From: Rhytidiadelphus loreus
Taxonomy: Eukaryota > Streptophyta > Bryopsida > Hypnales > Hylocomiaceae
DNA: 64,000 nucleotides
Reading direction: 5' to 3'
Assembly: GCA_947034895.1 (NCBI GenBank)
Contig: OX344763.1
Location: forward strand, 2,792,501-2,856,500
Part shown: piece by piece, positions 46,591 to 57,955 of the stretch
Layout of the letters: the number at the start of each line of letters is the position of its first letter
How positions within the stretch are numbered: position 1 is the stretch's first letter
Notes under the pieces: generated by a model
What the model was told of the DNA's origin: nothing
The model's input: the letters and a program-made list of their open reading frames with translations, nothing else
Database searches by the model: none
Made by a program: the position numbers and the translations under genes

Positions 46591-47612
46591 TATACATGCA
46601 CAATAGTGAGGATCAAAATAAAATGACACGGTGAATGACATGAGTGAATCCTCCAAAGGTGAAAAAGAGGCCCAACAAACTATGAGATGGAGCCACATCT
46701 ATTCATGTAACATTCCAGAACTCCCAAAAACTCATCCCATTGACTTTGACACATTGCATCCCCCATTTACTACAAAAAAACTATTGAAAATCTTTAATTG
46801 CAAGCTCCTCCTAAATCCCGTGGCACAATAATGAGTTTTCCCATTTATAGTTGAACTCTAGAAAGGAGACCACAAGAAAGATATACCATCCTAAAACAAG
46901 CAACTACATTACAAGCGGTTGTGTTCCTATGGCACTGGCTCACTTTTCAAGTAAAGAACCAACTCAAACTTCATTAGGATAGTTTCTATCAACTCCCTCC
47001 CCTTTGATCCAGAACAAATAAAAACACACATCAATGTAAGTGCATACGAAAGAAAAAGTACCCAATACTATTGAATCTTTTTCAATAAAACCAGTGAACC
47101 ATTCACCAATATTGGTCATGCACCCACGAATGTCAGTCGATGACATTCCCCGGTGATATGTGGGCACAGCTTAGCATATTGAGGAACCTATATCCCTTCT
47201 TCCGGGAACGTTTTTTTGACATGTCATGGACGCTCGGTAGGCTAGAGACTTGATCAAGCACAAAAAATAAGACACCAAAAACAATTTATGCCGATTCAGA
47301 AGAAAGTCTTTAAATGCAAGTGATATCCTAGCTCCACCAAAACCCTTATAGGGTGAACTTCAGAGTTGCCACTATCGAAAACCAAACTGAACAGGTAACA
47401 CAAAAGCACAAAATTGTGAACGAGTTGGCTTCGGATCAGGCAATTTATTCTGATTTCATCCCTTAGTTACCTACCTAAGGAGAACCTTCCCCACTTATAT
47501 ATGACGAGAGACTTAAACCTGCTTTACTCGTACAATTCTGCACAATTCTAATTCAATTCTGATTCATTTTCTGGACATTCTTAACAGCTCTGGACAATTG
47601 CTGGTGGACAAA
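46591..47612. other. Intergenic region left of the hAT MITE
   Basis: Frames at 46631-46831 (+) and 46964-47167 (-) have no recognised domain. The 47.2-47.6 kb stretch has a more balanced composition and may be retrotransposon or 3' UTR sequence of the - strand coiled-coil ORF at 48.1 kb. Confidence 0.35.
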
Positions 47613-47620
47613 AAATAAAC

Positions 47621-48053
47621 CAGGGTTGTCTATCCGGACGTGACGTGGGATTTTCACGTCCGGATGTCATGACGCGTCCGTCTTGATGCGTCCTAACGCG
47701 TCGGTATTGCCATGAGCCAAAAAAAAAAGATTTTTTTTTTGACGGCCAATTTGTCACCCTGGAGCAAACCAGTTGTCCAATTGACAAACAGGTCGTCAAA
47801 ATTTATTTATTTATTTATTTAATTTTTTGTGGACGGCCAGTCCGTTCACCGTTGAGGTCGACAACCTGACCGTCTAGTTGATGGCCTGATTGTCCAAGTT
47901 GACGAACCACCCGTCCAAGTCGACGAATGGACCATTTAGGGGAATTTTTATTTTTTATTTTTTTATTTTTTAATCTCGACAGACGCTAGGAATGAATCCG
48001 GATGTCTGTCCAAACATCCAAACGTCCAGACGAGACGGGACGGGACAACCCTG
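47621..48053. mobile_element. hAT-type MITE, 433 bp, perfect 8-bp TSD
   Basis: Inverted ends CAGGGTTGTC / GACAACCCTG flanked on both sides by AAATAAAC (47613-47620 and 48054-48061). CAGGG-type ends and an 8-bp duplication are hallmarks of hAT elements. The interior has many GTCCG/CGGAC and GACGGCC motifs, possibly transposase-binding subterminal repeats, and no ORF. The insertion lies directly behind the stop codon of the - strand ORF at 48067-48603. Confidence 0.93.
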
Positions 48054-48066
48054 AAATAAACATACT

Positions 48067-48603
48067 TCACTTCTTTGCATCCTTCATAACTTCAAGATCG
48101 CCCTTCACCACCTTGAAATTGCCCTTCACCACCACCTCAAGATTGCCCTTCACCACCTCGAGATCGTCGTTCACCACCTCGAGGTCGTCCTTCACTACCT
48201 CGAGATCGCCCTTCATATCCTTGCTGAAGTCTAAAAACTCTTTCTTCATTTCCTTCTTGAAATCCAATAATTCTTGGATCAATGATGTCTGTAATCCGTC
48301 CACCTTGGCATCTACTTGCTCCACCATCCACTGTATCTTGATCGACACCTCCACGGACATTGTTGCCGCTACCAATGCCGCTTCCAAGGTTGACAAATTC
48401 AATATGGATTTAGCCATAGGTTTTCCATCTTTAAAAACAAAGCCCATCTCACCTAAAATTGCCCGAAAGGACCTCCGAAAAGAAGCAAAGCTCCACACCA
48501 CATTGAAATCTGTAGGCACAAAAACCCCACTAAAATTCCTAAAAAACGTCGTGCTATAGAGAAACTTTTGGAAACAACACATAGTTCTAAAATTGTTCAA
48601 CAA
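48067..48603 (-). CDS. Hypothetical protein with heptad DLEVVK repeats (3' exon)
   Basis: A - strand open frame of 178 codons; the first third may be intron, with plausible AG acceptors near 48510-48540. The credible part reads MAKSILNLSTLEAALVAATM and then a charged helix (LLDFKKEMKKEFLDFSKDMK). It ends in six 7-residue repeats of the type GDLEVVK / DDLEVVN / GNLEVVVK, encoded by 21-24-bp tandem DNA repeats at 48085-48216. The pattern predicts a coiled coil. I do not recognise the family; a transposon gag-like or lineage-specific protein is possible. The stop is six bases from the TSD of the hAT MITE. A GC-richer region at 49.25-49.7 kb could be its promoter and first exons, but these could not be joined. 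Confidence 0.4.
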   Translation of the reverse strand: MLNNFRTMCCFQKFLYSTTFFRNFSGVFVPTDFNVVWSFASFRRSFRAILGEMGFVFKDGKPMAKSILNLSTLEAALVAATMSVEVSIKIQWMVEQVDAKVDGLQTSLIQELLDFKKEMKKEFLDFSKDMKGDLEVVKDDLEVVNDDLEVVKGNLEVVVKGNFKVVKGDLEVMKDAKK

Positions 48604-50185
48604 ACACTTAACACGGTCAAAAATTGTTCAACAAAAACTTGACATTAAGGCAGATACTTAAACAAAACTTCAAAAATCAAGAAAGTAAAACATACTTGAT
48701 GTTTTTTCAACGTTCATGTTCATCCAACATTCATCCCTTCAAGATTCCTAACCCTGCACTTTGACAACTTGTGACTGGCCTCTGACGACTGTTATAAACA
48801 AGCACACAAACCGTTAGAAGCCAACACAATATAACATAACCAAAAATACACCGCAAAACATGCACTCAAAAAGTTCACAAACAGAGGCTCACCACCGTAA
48901 CATAAAACTCCACCAATGTTAAGTCGTTCTTGCACCAAAACCAAGACATACATAAAATGAAACGAAATGCTCAAAAACGGAATCAGAAAGTTTTCCATCA
49001 CAAACCTTAGATCTGCAAAGAGAATAAGGAGTACCATTGAGGAAGGACAAAGAGCACCAAGTCATTGACTTTGCAACACTTATTCACACATTGATTTGCA
49101 CAAAAATGCTATATAGAACATGAGGCTGCCCACCGCCATGTTTGCTGCAACAAATAGCCTATTAACCACAAAACTCTGAACTACAAAACTCAGGAAGTAG
49201 TAATCAACGATAGTGAAGGCAAAGCGAGTGAACGACCGATTTATCAAACAAAACCCTTTTCCCAGCTATGGCGACGAGCGTTGTCCTCTGTCTCAGAGAA
49301 ACATGTAAAAAAGAAAAGAGAGGAAAAAGTTACACCCATCCGGCAAGACTGACTAAGATCCCTCACTGATGAATTGACTCCCAGTGGTGCACAAGGGGGA
49401 AATCGTCGTCATCAGTTGGCCGCAAGTTATACCACCGATTGTTCCTACAAGTGAGTCACAGAGAGGACTCCTCCCTACAAGATTGTCTGCCTAGCTTCCA
49501 CACACTGTAGCGCTACGTGCTCGCCTTCTTCCGCAATTGCTGTGTGCGGAGGTTGTTGTAGACCCCACATGTGACCTGGAAGGCCGCTGATTGCTTCGGC
49601 GATGGCCCATACGACGACGCCATTAGAGAGACATGACGTCGAGGCTGGCTTTGACGATGCAGGGAGGTTGTTGTAGATTGCGTCTTTCTTTAAATATGTG
49701 CAATGGAGGGGAAATGCAACAGAGCTGCAACGGCAGGAACTGGAGAAACGAGCAGGAGAGGAAAATGATGTATTAAGATAACAAAGTGTGAGCTTGGAAA
49801 GAAGGGTTGGATTGAAACTCGAGGCACTGGAGTGGGGAGGAGAGTGGTGGAGTGCTAGTCAGGACACATCGCTTCAGTAATACGTACGTTGCCATCACCA
49901 GTTTAGGTGACAGGTCTACAAATTGCCCACCTAAGGTAGCTAAAATGGTTCATCCAAGGGCTGATCCGCCTTCTTTTTTTTCTTTTTTTTCTACAAATTG
50001 CCCATCTAGATTTAAGAGCTAAAACTGAATTTTGGGGAGGCGAAGCTTCTTGAAATAATTTTTAGTAAATTTTCCTTAAAAGACAAGTAGAATTAGCACC
50101 TAGCCTAAGTCATTTCATATTTTTTTGAAGTTGAAATGGCATAGGGCTCTACAATCGCCCACCTCCTAAAATGTACATTGTTTGT
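48604..50185. other. Possible 5' part of the - strand hypothetical gene, then repeats
   Basis: 48604-49250 is AC-rich on the + strand with no clear exon. 49250-49700 is GC-richer and could be the promoter/leader of a - strand transcript (TATTTAAAG on the - strand near 49690). 49900-50180 repeats CTACAA(A/T).(T/C)GCCCA.CT three times. Confidence 0.35.
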
Positions 50186-50373
50186 CACTACAAGAGAAAG
50201 GGGTGTTTTAAGTAGTGTCCTAGACATCATGTCTTTTAAGTAAGGTTTTAAGTAAAATTTTACTAAAAAGACTGTCTTTTTAGTAAAATTTTACTTAAAA
50301 CCTTACGTAAAAGACATTACTCAAAAGACGTGATGTCTAGGACACTACTTAAACACCCCTTTCTCTTGTAGTG
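50186..50373. mobile_element. Palindromic CACTA MITE, 188 bp, TSD TGT
   Basis: Starts CACTACAAGAGAAAGGGGTG and ends with the reverse complement. Nearly the whole element is one palindrome, pairing GTCCTAGACATCA with TGATGTCTAGGAC and TAGTAAAATTTTACT at the centre. TGT flanks both sides (50183-50185, 50374-50376), the 3-bp duplication of CACTA elements. RNA from it would fold into a long hairpin. Confidence 0.93.
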
Positions 50374-50515
50374 TGTACATTGTTGAAAGCTATGAAAAAG
50401 AAACATGTACACATAGTGTACATTTGAAGAGGTGAGTGGTTTTAGAGCCTACGCAATTTTAGAGTTTGTTACCTAAGTATGCTTTGTAAAGATATTTTTT
50501 TATTTTAAAAAATAA

Positions 50516-50940
50516 AAAATAACTCAAAAATCCATAACTTTCTCACCATGAGTTGGCACGTTACAAAACAAGACTGTACACCCTTCCTCGTTGAACACTT
50601 TCCAATAGTACCAAGAACACAACCAAGGGACACATAGTCTAGGAAATCTCAATGTAGCAAACAAAAAAACAAAACAAATAACCTAACTAGTGTGCTTATG
50701 CCATTGCCACAATCAAAATAAATAAATAAAAATAATATTCTAATTTTTAACTCAAAAATAACTTTGAAATTCAACAGATTTCTCACCATGAGTCAAAAGG
50801 CCATGTAACAAAGTCTATGCACCCCTCCTTGCTAAAGGCTTCCAAGTAGTACAAAGAATACGGCTCGGAGACGTATAGTCCAGGAGATCACAATATAACA
50901 AACAAAACAAACTAACTAACTTAAGGTATGGATGACTTTT
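50516..50940. repeat. Tandem duplication, about 240 bp period
   Basis: 50516-50700 and 50754-50940 share TTTCTCACCATGAGT, GTTACAAAACAAG/GTAACAAAG, the sequence CACCC.TCCT and AACAAACAAAACAAA. A third, inverted relative lies at about 34490-34680. Confidence 0.65.
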
Positions 50941-53937
50941 CCAAATTTTTAATGAGTCCTTATGCCAAAGTGGAATACTCCGTATTTTTTCAATTTTAGT
51001 CTTTAGTAGAATGAGTAAACTGATGAATCTAGTTACATCCAAAATATGGATGAAATGTGTAAAAAATGAATGAAATATATAAGATTTCAAAAGTGTATAT
51101 GTTTATTCAATCGCTAGTAATATCATTGAAGAATGGGGAGCAATAACCCATAAAGGTTTATGATTTCGTTCATAAAAAAAACACTTCAAAGCTATTGTTT
51201 CTTATACAACCAGCTACAATGAAAGAATACATTTGTTTTTGCTATTCAGGCATTGGATCTTGCATTAAATTTATATGAGAATGTTTGGAAAAAAATTTAG
51301 GCACCTAAATTGTGTAGATTGTAAGATACTAGTGCTCAAAGAAAAAATAATTTTTAGTTTTTGCACCTCCCTTTATTAGGTTTTCAAACTTTGAATCTTG
51401 TTAACTTAAAATTTTTGCACTATAGAGTTTTGAGGTTCAAATCTTTATGGTAGGGAATTGAGTTGAGTCGTTGAGAGTCTAAAAGAAAAATTCAATTTAA
51501 AAAAATTATTTCCATTTTAAAACTTTTTTGCTAAATAGAGATAGTTACAAAATGGACCAAGAAATTAAATTCTTAATAGTTCTAATATGGAATCAAAACA
51601 TGTCAATCCTAACAATGAGATTTTGTAACTAATAATTTACACCTCATGCATGGTTTTCTTTTAATTGTTGAAACTAAATTTAGAAACAAGTCCTATACAT
51701 TTTTTTTCAAAGAGATGCCTTAGAATCAAGAGTCTTCATGACTTCACATCATTGATTGAAATGGAATGAATGAAAGACATTTAAACATAAAGATACTCTA
51801 TGAGAAAAAAATTATTATCTTTTTTTCTCCAACTTTTTTTGCATTTTTTGACAAACTTTGATGTGAAGTTGGCACCAGAAAAAAAAATTCAAGTTTTTTG
51901 GACTTGTAAATTTTGCTTTCATTGACTTCTATGATGCTCACTCTTCTATGTGAAAAGGGGAAAACTCACATTATAGGAGTAGCTTTGTCTTATGCCAGTA
52001 GGGGAAAACTACATTTTAGAAGTAGGTTTTGTCTTGTTAAACTAAAAGCAACCCAAAGTTCATGTTCAATGTTAAAATTATTTTTCGGGAAGTCAAAAAT
52101 GTGCTTTCCACACATTTCATGGGCCTCGTTGCCCAATGTCAACTATTCAAATTCTTCTCTTGTAAATATTGTACACTTCCATGTAGGTTTCTATAAAAAA
52201 AATCTTTCCTCTTTTTTTGCAAAGTTTGATGATTCCTTGTACAATGAAAGTCCATCTTTATTGGCTCTAGACCAAAAAGGAGGAAGCTTTGCATCAACAA
52301 AAGTTATGATGATGAGGTTGGAGAAGGAACCTTACTTGAAAATCAAGTCAATTAAATGACTAAAAACATGAAAAGACATTGATTCTTTACAATTGTAGTG
52401 CAACAAGGACAAAGCCTCTTATAGCATAGCTACTTGTTTTTATGATTGGTACACATGAAGAGTTTCTTCACACTAGGTCCCACTGTTATCTTCAATATCA
52501 CAAGACATAACAATACATAACTCTGCTAGAAGAGAGATTCTATACTACATTCCTACCTACGAATATAAAAGGTGAACAAAGTAAAAAATGAAGAGAACGT
52601 GAATTGTATGGAAGGGTTTTAATGCAAAGTAAAGCATAGAAGAGATTTGGAGGAAGATATTAGTAGCGTTTGCGAGTGGTCATATGAATACATTTATTGT
52701 CAAGAGAGTCATGAAGAATGGATAAAGATTGGTTGATTTCTATATTTCTTTTTGAAAAATTAAACTCATACAAAATAATTGATGATTATTTCATTGATGG
52801 TAGTGAGTATTTTTTTGATTGTGGATTTGGGAATACTTAAAGCATTATGGAGTACATTAAAGAGGGAGAATTCAAAGTGCCATGGGTTTGGGCTATAATT
52901 CCAATGAGCTACATGGTGTCCCATTTGTAGTAGGGGGACAATATTATTGAGTAGTGATTGCAGCATTTATTGAGTTTTGATAAGATAAGATTAATCAAGA
53001 ATTTTTTGGTCGTGACCCACTACTTTTGCCCCGACCCATAATAATTAATCAAACACATTCATTTGTACAAGAATTTGCTAAGATTGCTTCCAAAATATGT
53101 AGTTCTCAAAATTTCTCATGAATTATCTACATGGCATGAATCAAACCATTTTATTTCTTAAACAACATAACAAAATTTCCTAAACCTAATTTTCGAAGTT
53201 CTCTCTTACACCTCCCCAACATTTGTGCTATGTAAGATATCGCCTAATTAACCACACAAGCTATCAACCTAAACCACAACTAATCGGAAACAAAGCAACT
53301 TAAGTAGCAAATTAAAATAGGTGCTTGGTCATAAAGAGGTTGGCTACCTTATCTCTGCAAAGAAATTCCATTTCATTTGTGTCAAAAAAAAAAAAAAAAA
53401 AAAAATTGTTGTTAATACCTGCAAATATTCTATGATAGTCATAAATGCTACCAATTAGTATTCAAAAGCACCCAAAATGATCCATTGATTGATGTATCTA
53501 AAGAGAATAACTTACATTTTAACAGTCAAGTCGATGAACTGATTGTATCCAACCGTAGAAGCCACGTATTCACAACCTTTTATTCAAAGCATTTCCATGA
53601 ACTACACATGAAGAATACGTTGCCACAAAGAATTCTGGGACTGCATTGACTTACAACTTGCAAATAACAGCGATCTAGACGGAAACAAAAGCAATGAAAA
53701 CACAATATCTGCTTGGCCCGGATGAAAATTCTCACCCAACACAGGCAAGCATTGCCTGAACATTCTCACATCATTCAGAGCAGCCAGCGATACAGACAGG
53801 TAACCTGGTCATAAACCTGAAAAAGCAACAACTGACATTGACATGCATTCAACTTTCAGTACAAAAAGCAGAAGGAAGGCAAACCGAGTGACTCAATTCG
53901 TGGCAAATTCAGATGAGGTACTGAGCCAATCTACCAC
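50941..53937. other. AT-rich intergenic region
   Basis: 51100-51850 is a degenerate relative of the TTAA-family interiors (TGTAGATTGTAAGATACTAG) without recognisable ends. A frame at 51913-52359 has no domain. A poly-A run lies at 53382-53404. From about 53500 composition becomes balanced, the far 3' flank of the F-box gene. No supported gene. Confidence 0.35.
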
Positions 53938-54253
53938 ATGACCGTGGAAGATCTTCAATCCAATGCCGCTACGCAGCGCGGTTCATCATTCTGCAACATC
54001 CATTGCAGTGTATCTATACAAAAACGTAGAATTACATGGAGAGCACAACCCCGAACAATCTCGTCTGGCTATAAGGGCGCTCAACATCGAGCATCGCAGT
54101 ATCTACCACCACCTACTATACAAAATTCTACTCACCGCAAAGATCCTGACAGGGTTCCAAATTACAAATCAAGGATCGCTGACAACCTAGTTCACAAAAA
54201 ATTTCACATAGCAAAGACTCTGCATAAATTCCTAATTACAGCTCTCAAATTTA

Positions 54254-54320
54254 CATGAGGGGTTACATGAGGGGTTTTGGGGTTTTAGGGTTTAAGTTTT
54301 TTAGGGTTTGGGGTTCAGGG
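54254..54320 (-). repeat. Telomere-like / telo-box cluster in the F-box gene 3' flank
   Basis: On the + strand it reads GGGGTTTTAGGGTTTAAG, then TTAGGGTTTGGGG; on the - strand this gives two AAACCCTAA-type telo-boxes. It begins 11 bases beyond the F-box gene stop codon, so it is in the 3' UTR or flank. Confidence 0.7.
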
Positions 54321-54330
54321 AAAGAGTATG

Positions 54331-56151
54331 CTACACTGGCTCCAAGCTTGGGCGAAACGGCGAGCTAGAGAGGAGAAGCTCACTGCCTTTGGAATCCTCA
54401 ACTGGAAAAGCTGGTACTTGTTGCCACTTACTCTCCGACGATCTACACATGACAGAGTACCACCGTTTTGCCCTACATCCCGTGATGCAGAAGTAATCAC
54501 CATCAACTGTACATGCAACGACTCGCTTGCCGATGGCGACATACATCTCACTCGGCAGCCGCGAGAGCTCACGCCACTTCTTCGAAACGAGGTTCAATTC
54601 GTAAAGAATGGCACACTGGGAGTCATCCTGGTCATGCAAACACACAGGCAAATGAGCACATATTGAGGAGGTAGAAGAATTTCTCGCGGCACAAGAAACA
54701 GAGTACTCTGACTCAGTGTACATTACTCTACAATGATATGACAATTCTCACACTGTGACAGACGTCCTAAGTTCGAAACTTCACCTCTAATCTTTCTCCC
54801 TCTCCAATACAACGAAATATGTGCACAGAAACATGAGTGACGTAGTGTTCAACGCGATAAAACTCGCAGTAACATGAATTGACACATTGAGTTTAACGCA
54901 ATTACGATGACTATAAATTGTTAGAGTGTATTTTACGGACACCACATTTTAACAACTCCATGTTTCTGTACACATATTTTGACTACCTAACCATAACCTC
55001 TCCACCAGTTAAGGAAATCAGTTAAGAAGCGCTAGTTCGTGATACATCAAGAGCTAGCAGTTGAGATTGGGTTCAATTGAGTTTGGTTGCAAAAAGCAAG
55101 CGACTACGCTCAGAGATGCTGTCTCTGTAGCACCAACTATCTTCTTGAGTAAGATCCTACTCAAACTTCCTCACATACAATACAAACGTAGCTTATGTCA
55201 ATGTAGCTTCTGTCAATGCAAAGCTTCCTCCAGTCCAGAACCAATAAGCATACATGCATTCCTGAACAAAACTTGAGTTTTACAAGCTCTTACCTGTGAG
55301 CCAACCCCGTCCTGCTCGGCGATGGCGAGTATCCGGCCCAGGCACGCAACGACATGCGGCGTCCTTGACCCATGCGGAACAGTCTGCGACACAACTCTCC
55401 ACGTCCTCTTTCCAACGTCAAAACCAGCCAGCGCATTCCACACGCCCTGTTTCGGATCCCTCGCTAAGCAATACAACACATTCCCACACAGCGCTCCTTC
55501 TTGGCTATGCAGCTTCAAATTCTTCGGAATCTCCCCCGCAATCTCCCACACTCTCAATTCCGAGTCATAGACCTCGGTTCTCCTGTACTCCACTTCCTCA
55601 GCACTAAACCCCCTGTTCCCAGCTAAAACCAGCTTGTATCCCTCCTCCTTTCCAGTAATAACCATCGATGTTAAGTCAGGCTCCGCCCATTCCCCCAACG
55701 TCGGCGGAAGCTCCCGGAAGGCTCGTGTCACAGGGTTGCACACCACGAGATTGGCCGTGCTGTCGAAGTCGCCGATGCAGAGCAAGCCCCCAGAGCCCAC
55801 CACGAGGGACTTGGGGTGTGTGAGAGGGGGCAAGCGGAGCCAGTGGTGAGATAATGTGTTGAAAGCGGACCAGGAGTCGGAGTTCCATCCCTTGGAGTCG
55901 GAGTCTTCGGAAGGGAAGTCTTCGGAAGGGGAGACTTGGGAGAAGAGGACGGGGAGGCAGGGGGACCAGGAAGGGGAGATGTGGTGGAAGTAAGGGGAGT
56001 GGGGTAGGGCGTTCCAGTGGCGGCAGACGGTGCGGAGGCGGAAGAGGTAAGGGAACGGGAGGAAGGAGAGAGTGAGGTCCAGAAGCTCCGGGGGAAAGGA
56101 AGACCACAAGGACGGGTTCAAAGAGGTTTCGCTGGAAACGTAGGCCATCAT
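54331..56151 (-). CDS. F-box/kelch-repeat protein
   Basis: Probable substrate-recognition subunit of an SCF ubiquitin ligase. Two exons, 56151-55294 and 54627-54331, phase 0 junction, 384 aa, similar to plant single-intron F-box/kelch proteins of the At5g15710/At5g43190 kind (from memory). The F-box is at about residues 14-52 (LWSSFPPELLDLTLSFLPFP, then RTVCRHWNAL). Next come SLVVGSGGLLCIGDF, VCNPVTRAFRELPP and YKLVLAG, then kelch-like strands (VYDSELRVWEIAGEIP, LAGFDVGKRTWRVV). The second exon gives LYELNLVSKKWRELSRLP, YFCITGC and a Ser-rich tail. The start chosen is the first of two adjacent ATGs directly before AYVSSETS. The frame is open upstream to 56406, but that extension (Cys/His/Ser rich, over short DNA repeats) looks like leader. 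Confidence 0.88.
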
Positions 56152-57437
56152 CTGGAAGCACATATTGGGATCAGAATGACGTGATTTGGAACAGGATTCG
56201 TGACAATAAGGTTGAGAACATGACTGCAGAAAATGGGACACGAGGAGAATTCGGTATATATGGAGAATCCTACAGTGGAGGTTAATGATTCTAGAGTGGA
56301 GGCTGCTCACTACAGAATTCGGGACACAACTGCAGAATTCGGGACATATGAAGGCTAGAATCGGAAACCTCCGCTGCAGAATTTTCCTAGTAGAAACATC
56401 CTCCATGGGGGTGCCTGTGTTTACTGCAGGGGAGGTTCCCGATTCTACATACTTACCGAGAACTCGCGGACTGAATCTTGCGTGGATGCTAGCCCTAAAT
56501 TGTCTAAAACCACCCTAAAGTCTTTGCAATCACGGCAAGAGCCATTGATTCAAAAATCCCCCAAGACAAGACAGGATAGCAGCTGAATTACTTGCGATCT
56601 CCTTGAACTAAACAAGAAAAACCCAGGAAGAAATCGCTAAGACTACACAATCACACAATCACATAACCCACACATATCCCATACGAATTCAAACCTAGAA
56701 TTGATTGATGCAAAAACCAAGAACCCACGAAACTCAACCAAATCTCAGCAATCTCGTCAAGAGAACACAGCAAAGCAGCAAAACAACACAGGACCGCAGC
56801 TGCCTTACTTACAAACTCACGAGCTGAAAACCGCCACAAGAGCTCCGCCAGAAAAATCAATCCTCGAAATTGACGTCAACGAATTGATCTTGATTCTCAA
56901 ACTTGCAGCCACTCCACTGTAGGAAATACAAACGCTGCGCTAGCTCCTTCACCTCCAGCTCCCAATCTTTGCACCGTAACCAGGGCACGGACACCAAGCG
57001 ATCGTGCGCACGAGTTCCGCAAAATTGCTAGCTCAGAAAAAACAGTCCACACACACATGATTTTGATGAAGAAAATTTAGAGCAAGAGAGGAATTGGATT
57101 GTGAGCTTGATGGGCACCGACTGATCGAAAGACGGCAGTAGTGCAGTACTGATAAAGTAGTTGGGATTTGTGTGCATGGTGCGATGGTTTTTGACACTTG
57201 TAAGTTAGCATTGGATGTGCGACTAGTGATTCTGTGGGTTCTTTAGTAATGCGGAGTCAGCTATGAATCTATGATAGTTGGACGAGCCTATCCATGCTCC
57301 CGGCATCGCTGAGCTGGAGTTTGCTGAGCTGGAGTCCTCCAGATAGGCTTCATCTGGGGTCAGTCAGAACTTAGGATGTTGCCCAGGATGTTGCTCACGA
57401 CTGAGGTAAGGTAGAACTGGCCATTACCACGCAGATT
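56152..57437 (-). promoter_or_regulatory. F-box gene leader and upstream region
   Basis: 56200-56420 has short repeats of CAGAATTCGGGACA and TGGAGG in the leader. 56500-57150 is balanced in composition and A-rich on +, probably leader intron plus promoter. No unambiguous TATA box was chosen. Confidence 0.4.
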
Positions 57438-57439
57438 TG

Positions 57440-57955
57440 GTACTTCGGAGAAGGTATTTGTTCAGCTCCCATATTTTTCAGAGATAGAAAAGATTGAGAG
57501 AAGTCAATTGCAAAAAGAATGAACACATTCCAACAAGGAGTGAATTTTTTGTGATTTTTCAAAGCTGAAATGTTAAACTATGGGTAGACCCTTGTTGAAG
57601 CATGAACAGACACTTGATAAAGGGTGGGCTGACGTGTCCGCTCCCCAAGTACATAGCCATCATGATAAAGGGTTGTAAAGATTGTGGTAATAGATTTTGG
57701 CCACCAACGCAATTGGAAGGATCTTATAGGATGGAATCACTAGAAGAAAACTATGTTGAACTCAACAAAAACAATCTAACATTTTTTGTGATTTCTATTT
57801 TCCAGCACAAAATTATGTGTTTTCGAGAGCAGAATTTTACGCTTGGAAAACAAAAATTGCAGAAAAATGTCAGATTGTTTTTGTTGGGTTCAACGTAGTT
57901 TTCTTCTAGTGAATTGGGTGGTATTAGGCAGTTCTACCTCAAGTTAAGCTTAGCT
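57440..57955. repeat. Repeat copy homologous to 37345-37680, carrying a MITE
   Basis: Diverged copy of the repeat at 37.3-37.7 kb. The two copies differ by the 174-bp MITE at 57738-57911 and small indels. Confidence 0.8.
57738..57911. mobile_element. CACTA MITE, 174 bp, TSD AAT, with empty site at 37.6 kb
   Basis: Starts CACTAGAAGAAAACTA and ends TAGTTTTCTTCTAGTG. The inverted ends extend about 40 bp with two or three mismatches. AAT is duplicated at 57735-57737 and 57912-57914. The homologous repeat at 37.6 kb has GAAATTGGGTGG at this place, a single AAT, i.e. the unoccupied site. Confidence 0.95.

Noticed and set aside
53382..53404. Poly-A run considered as a retroposon tail
   Set aside because: No coding or element sequence could be recognised immediately upstream and no flanking target duplication was found.
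55676..56161. 161-codon Pro/Leu-rich - strand frame
   Set aside because: An alternative frame of the F-box exon; the F-box and kelch motifs are in the other frame.
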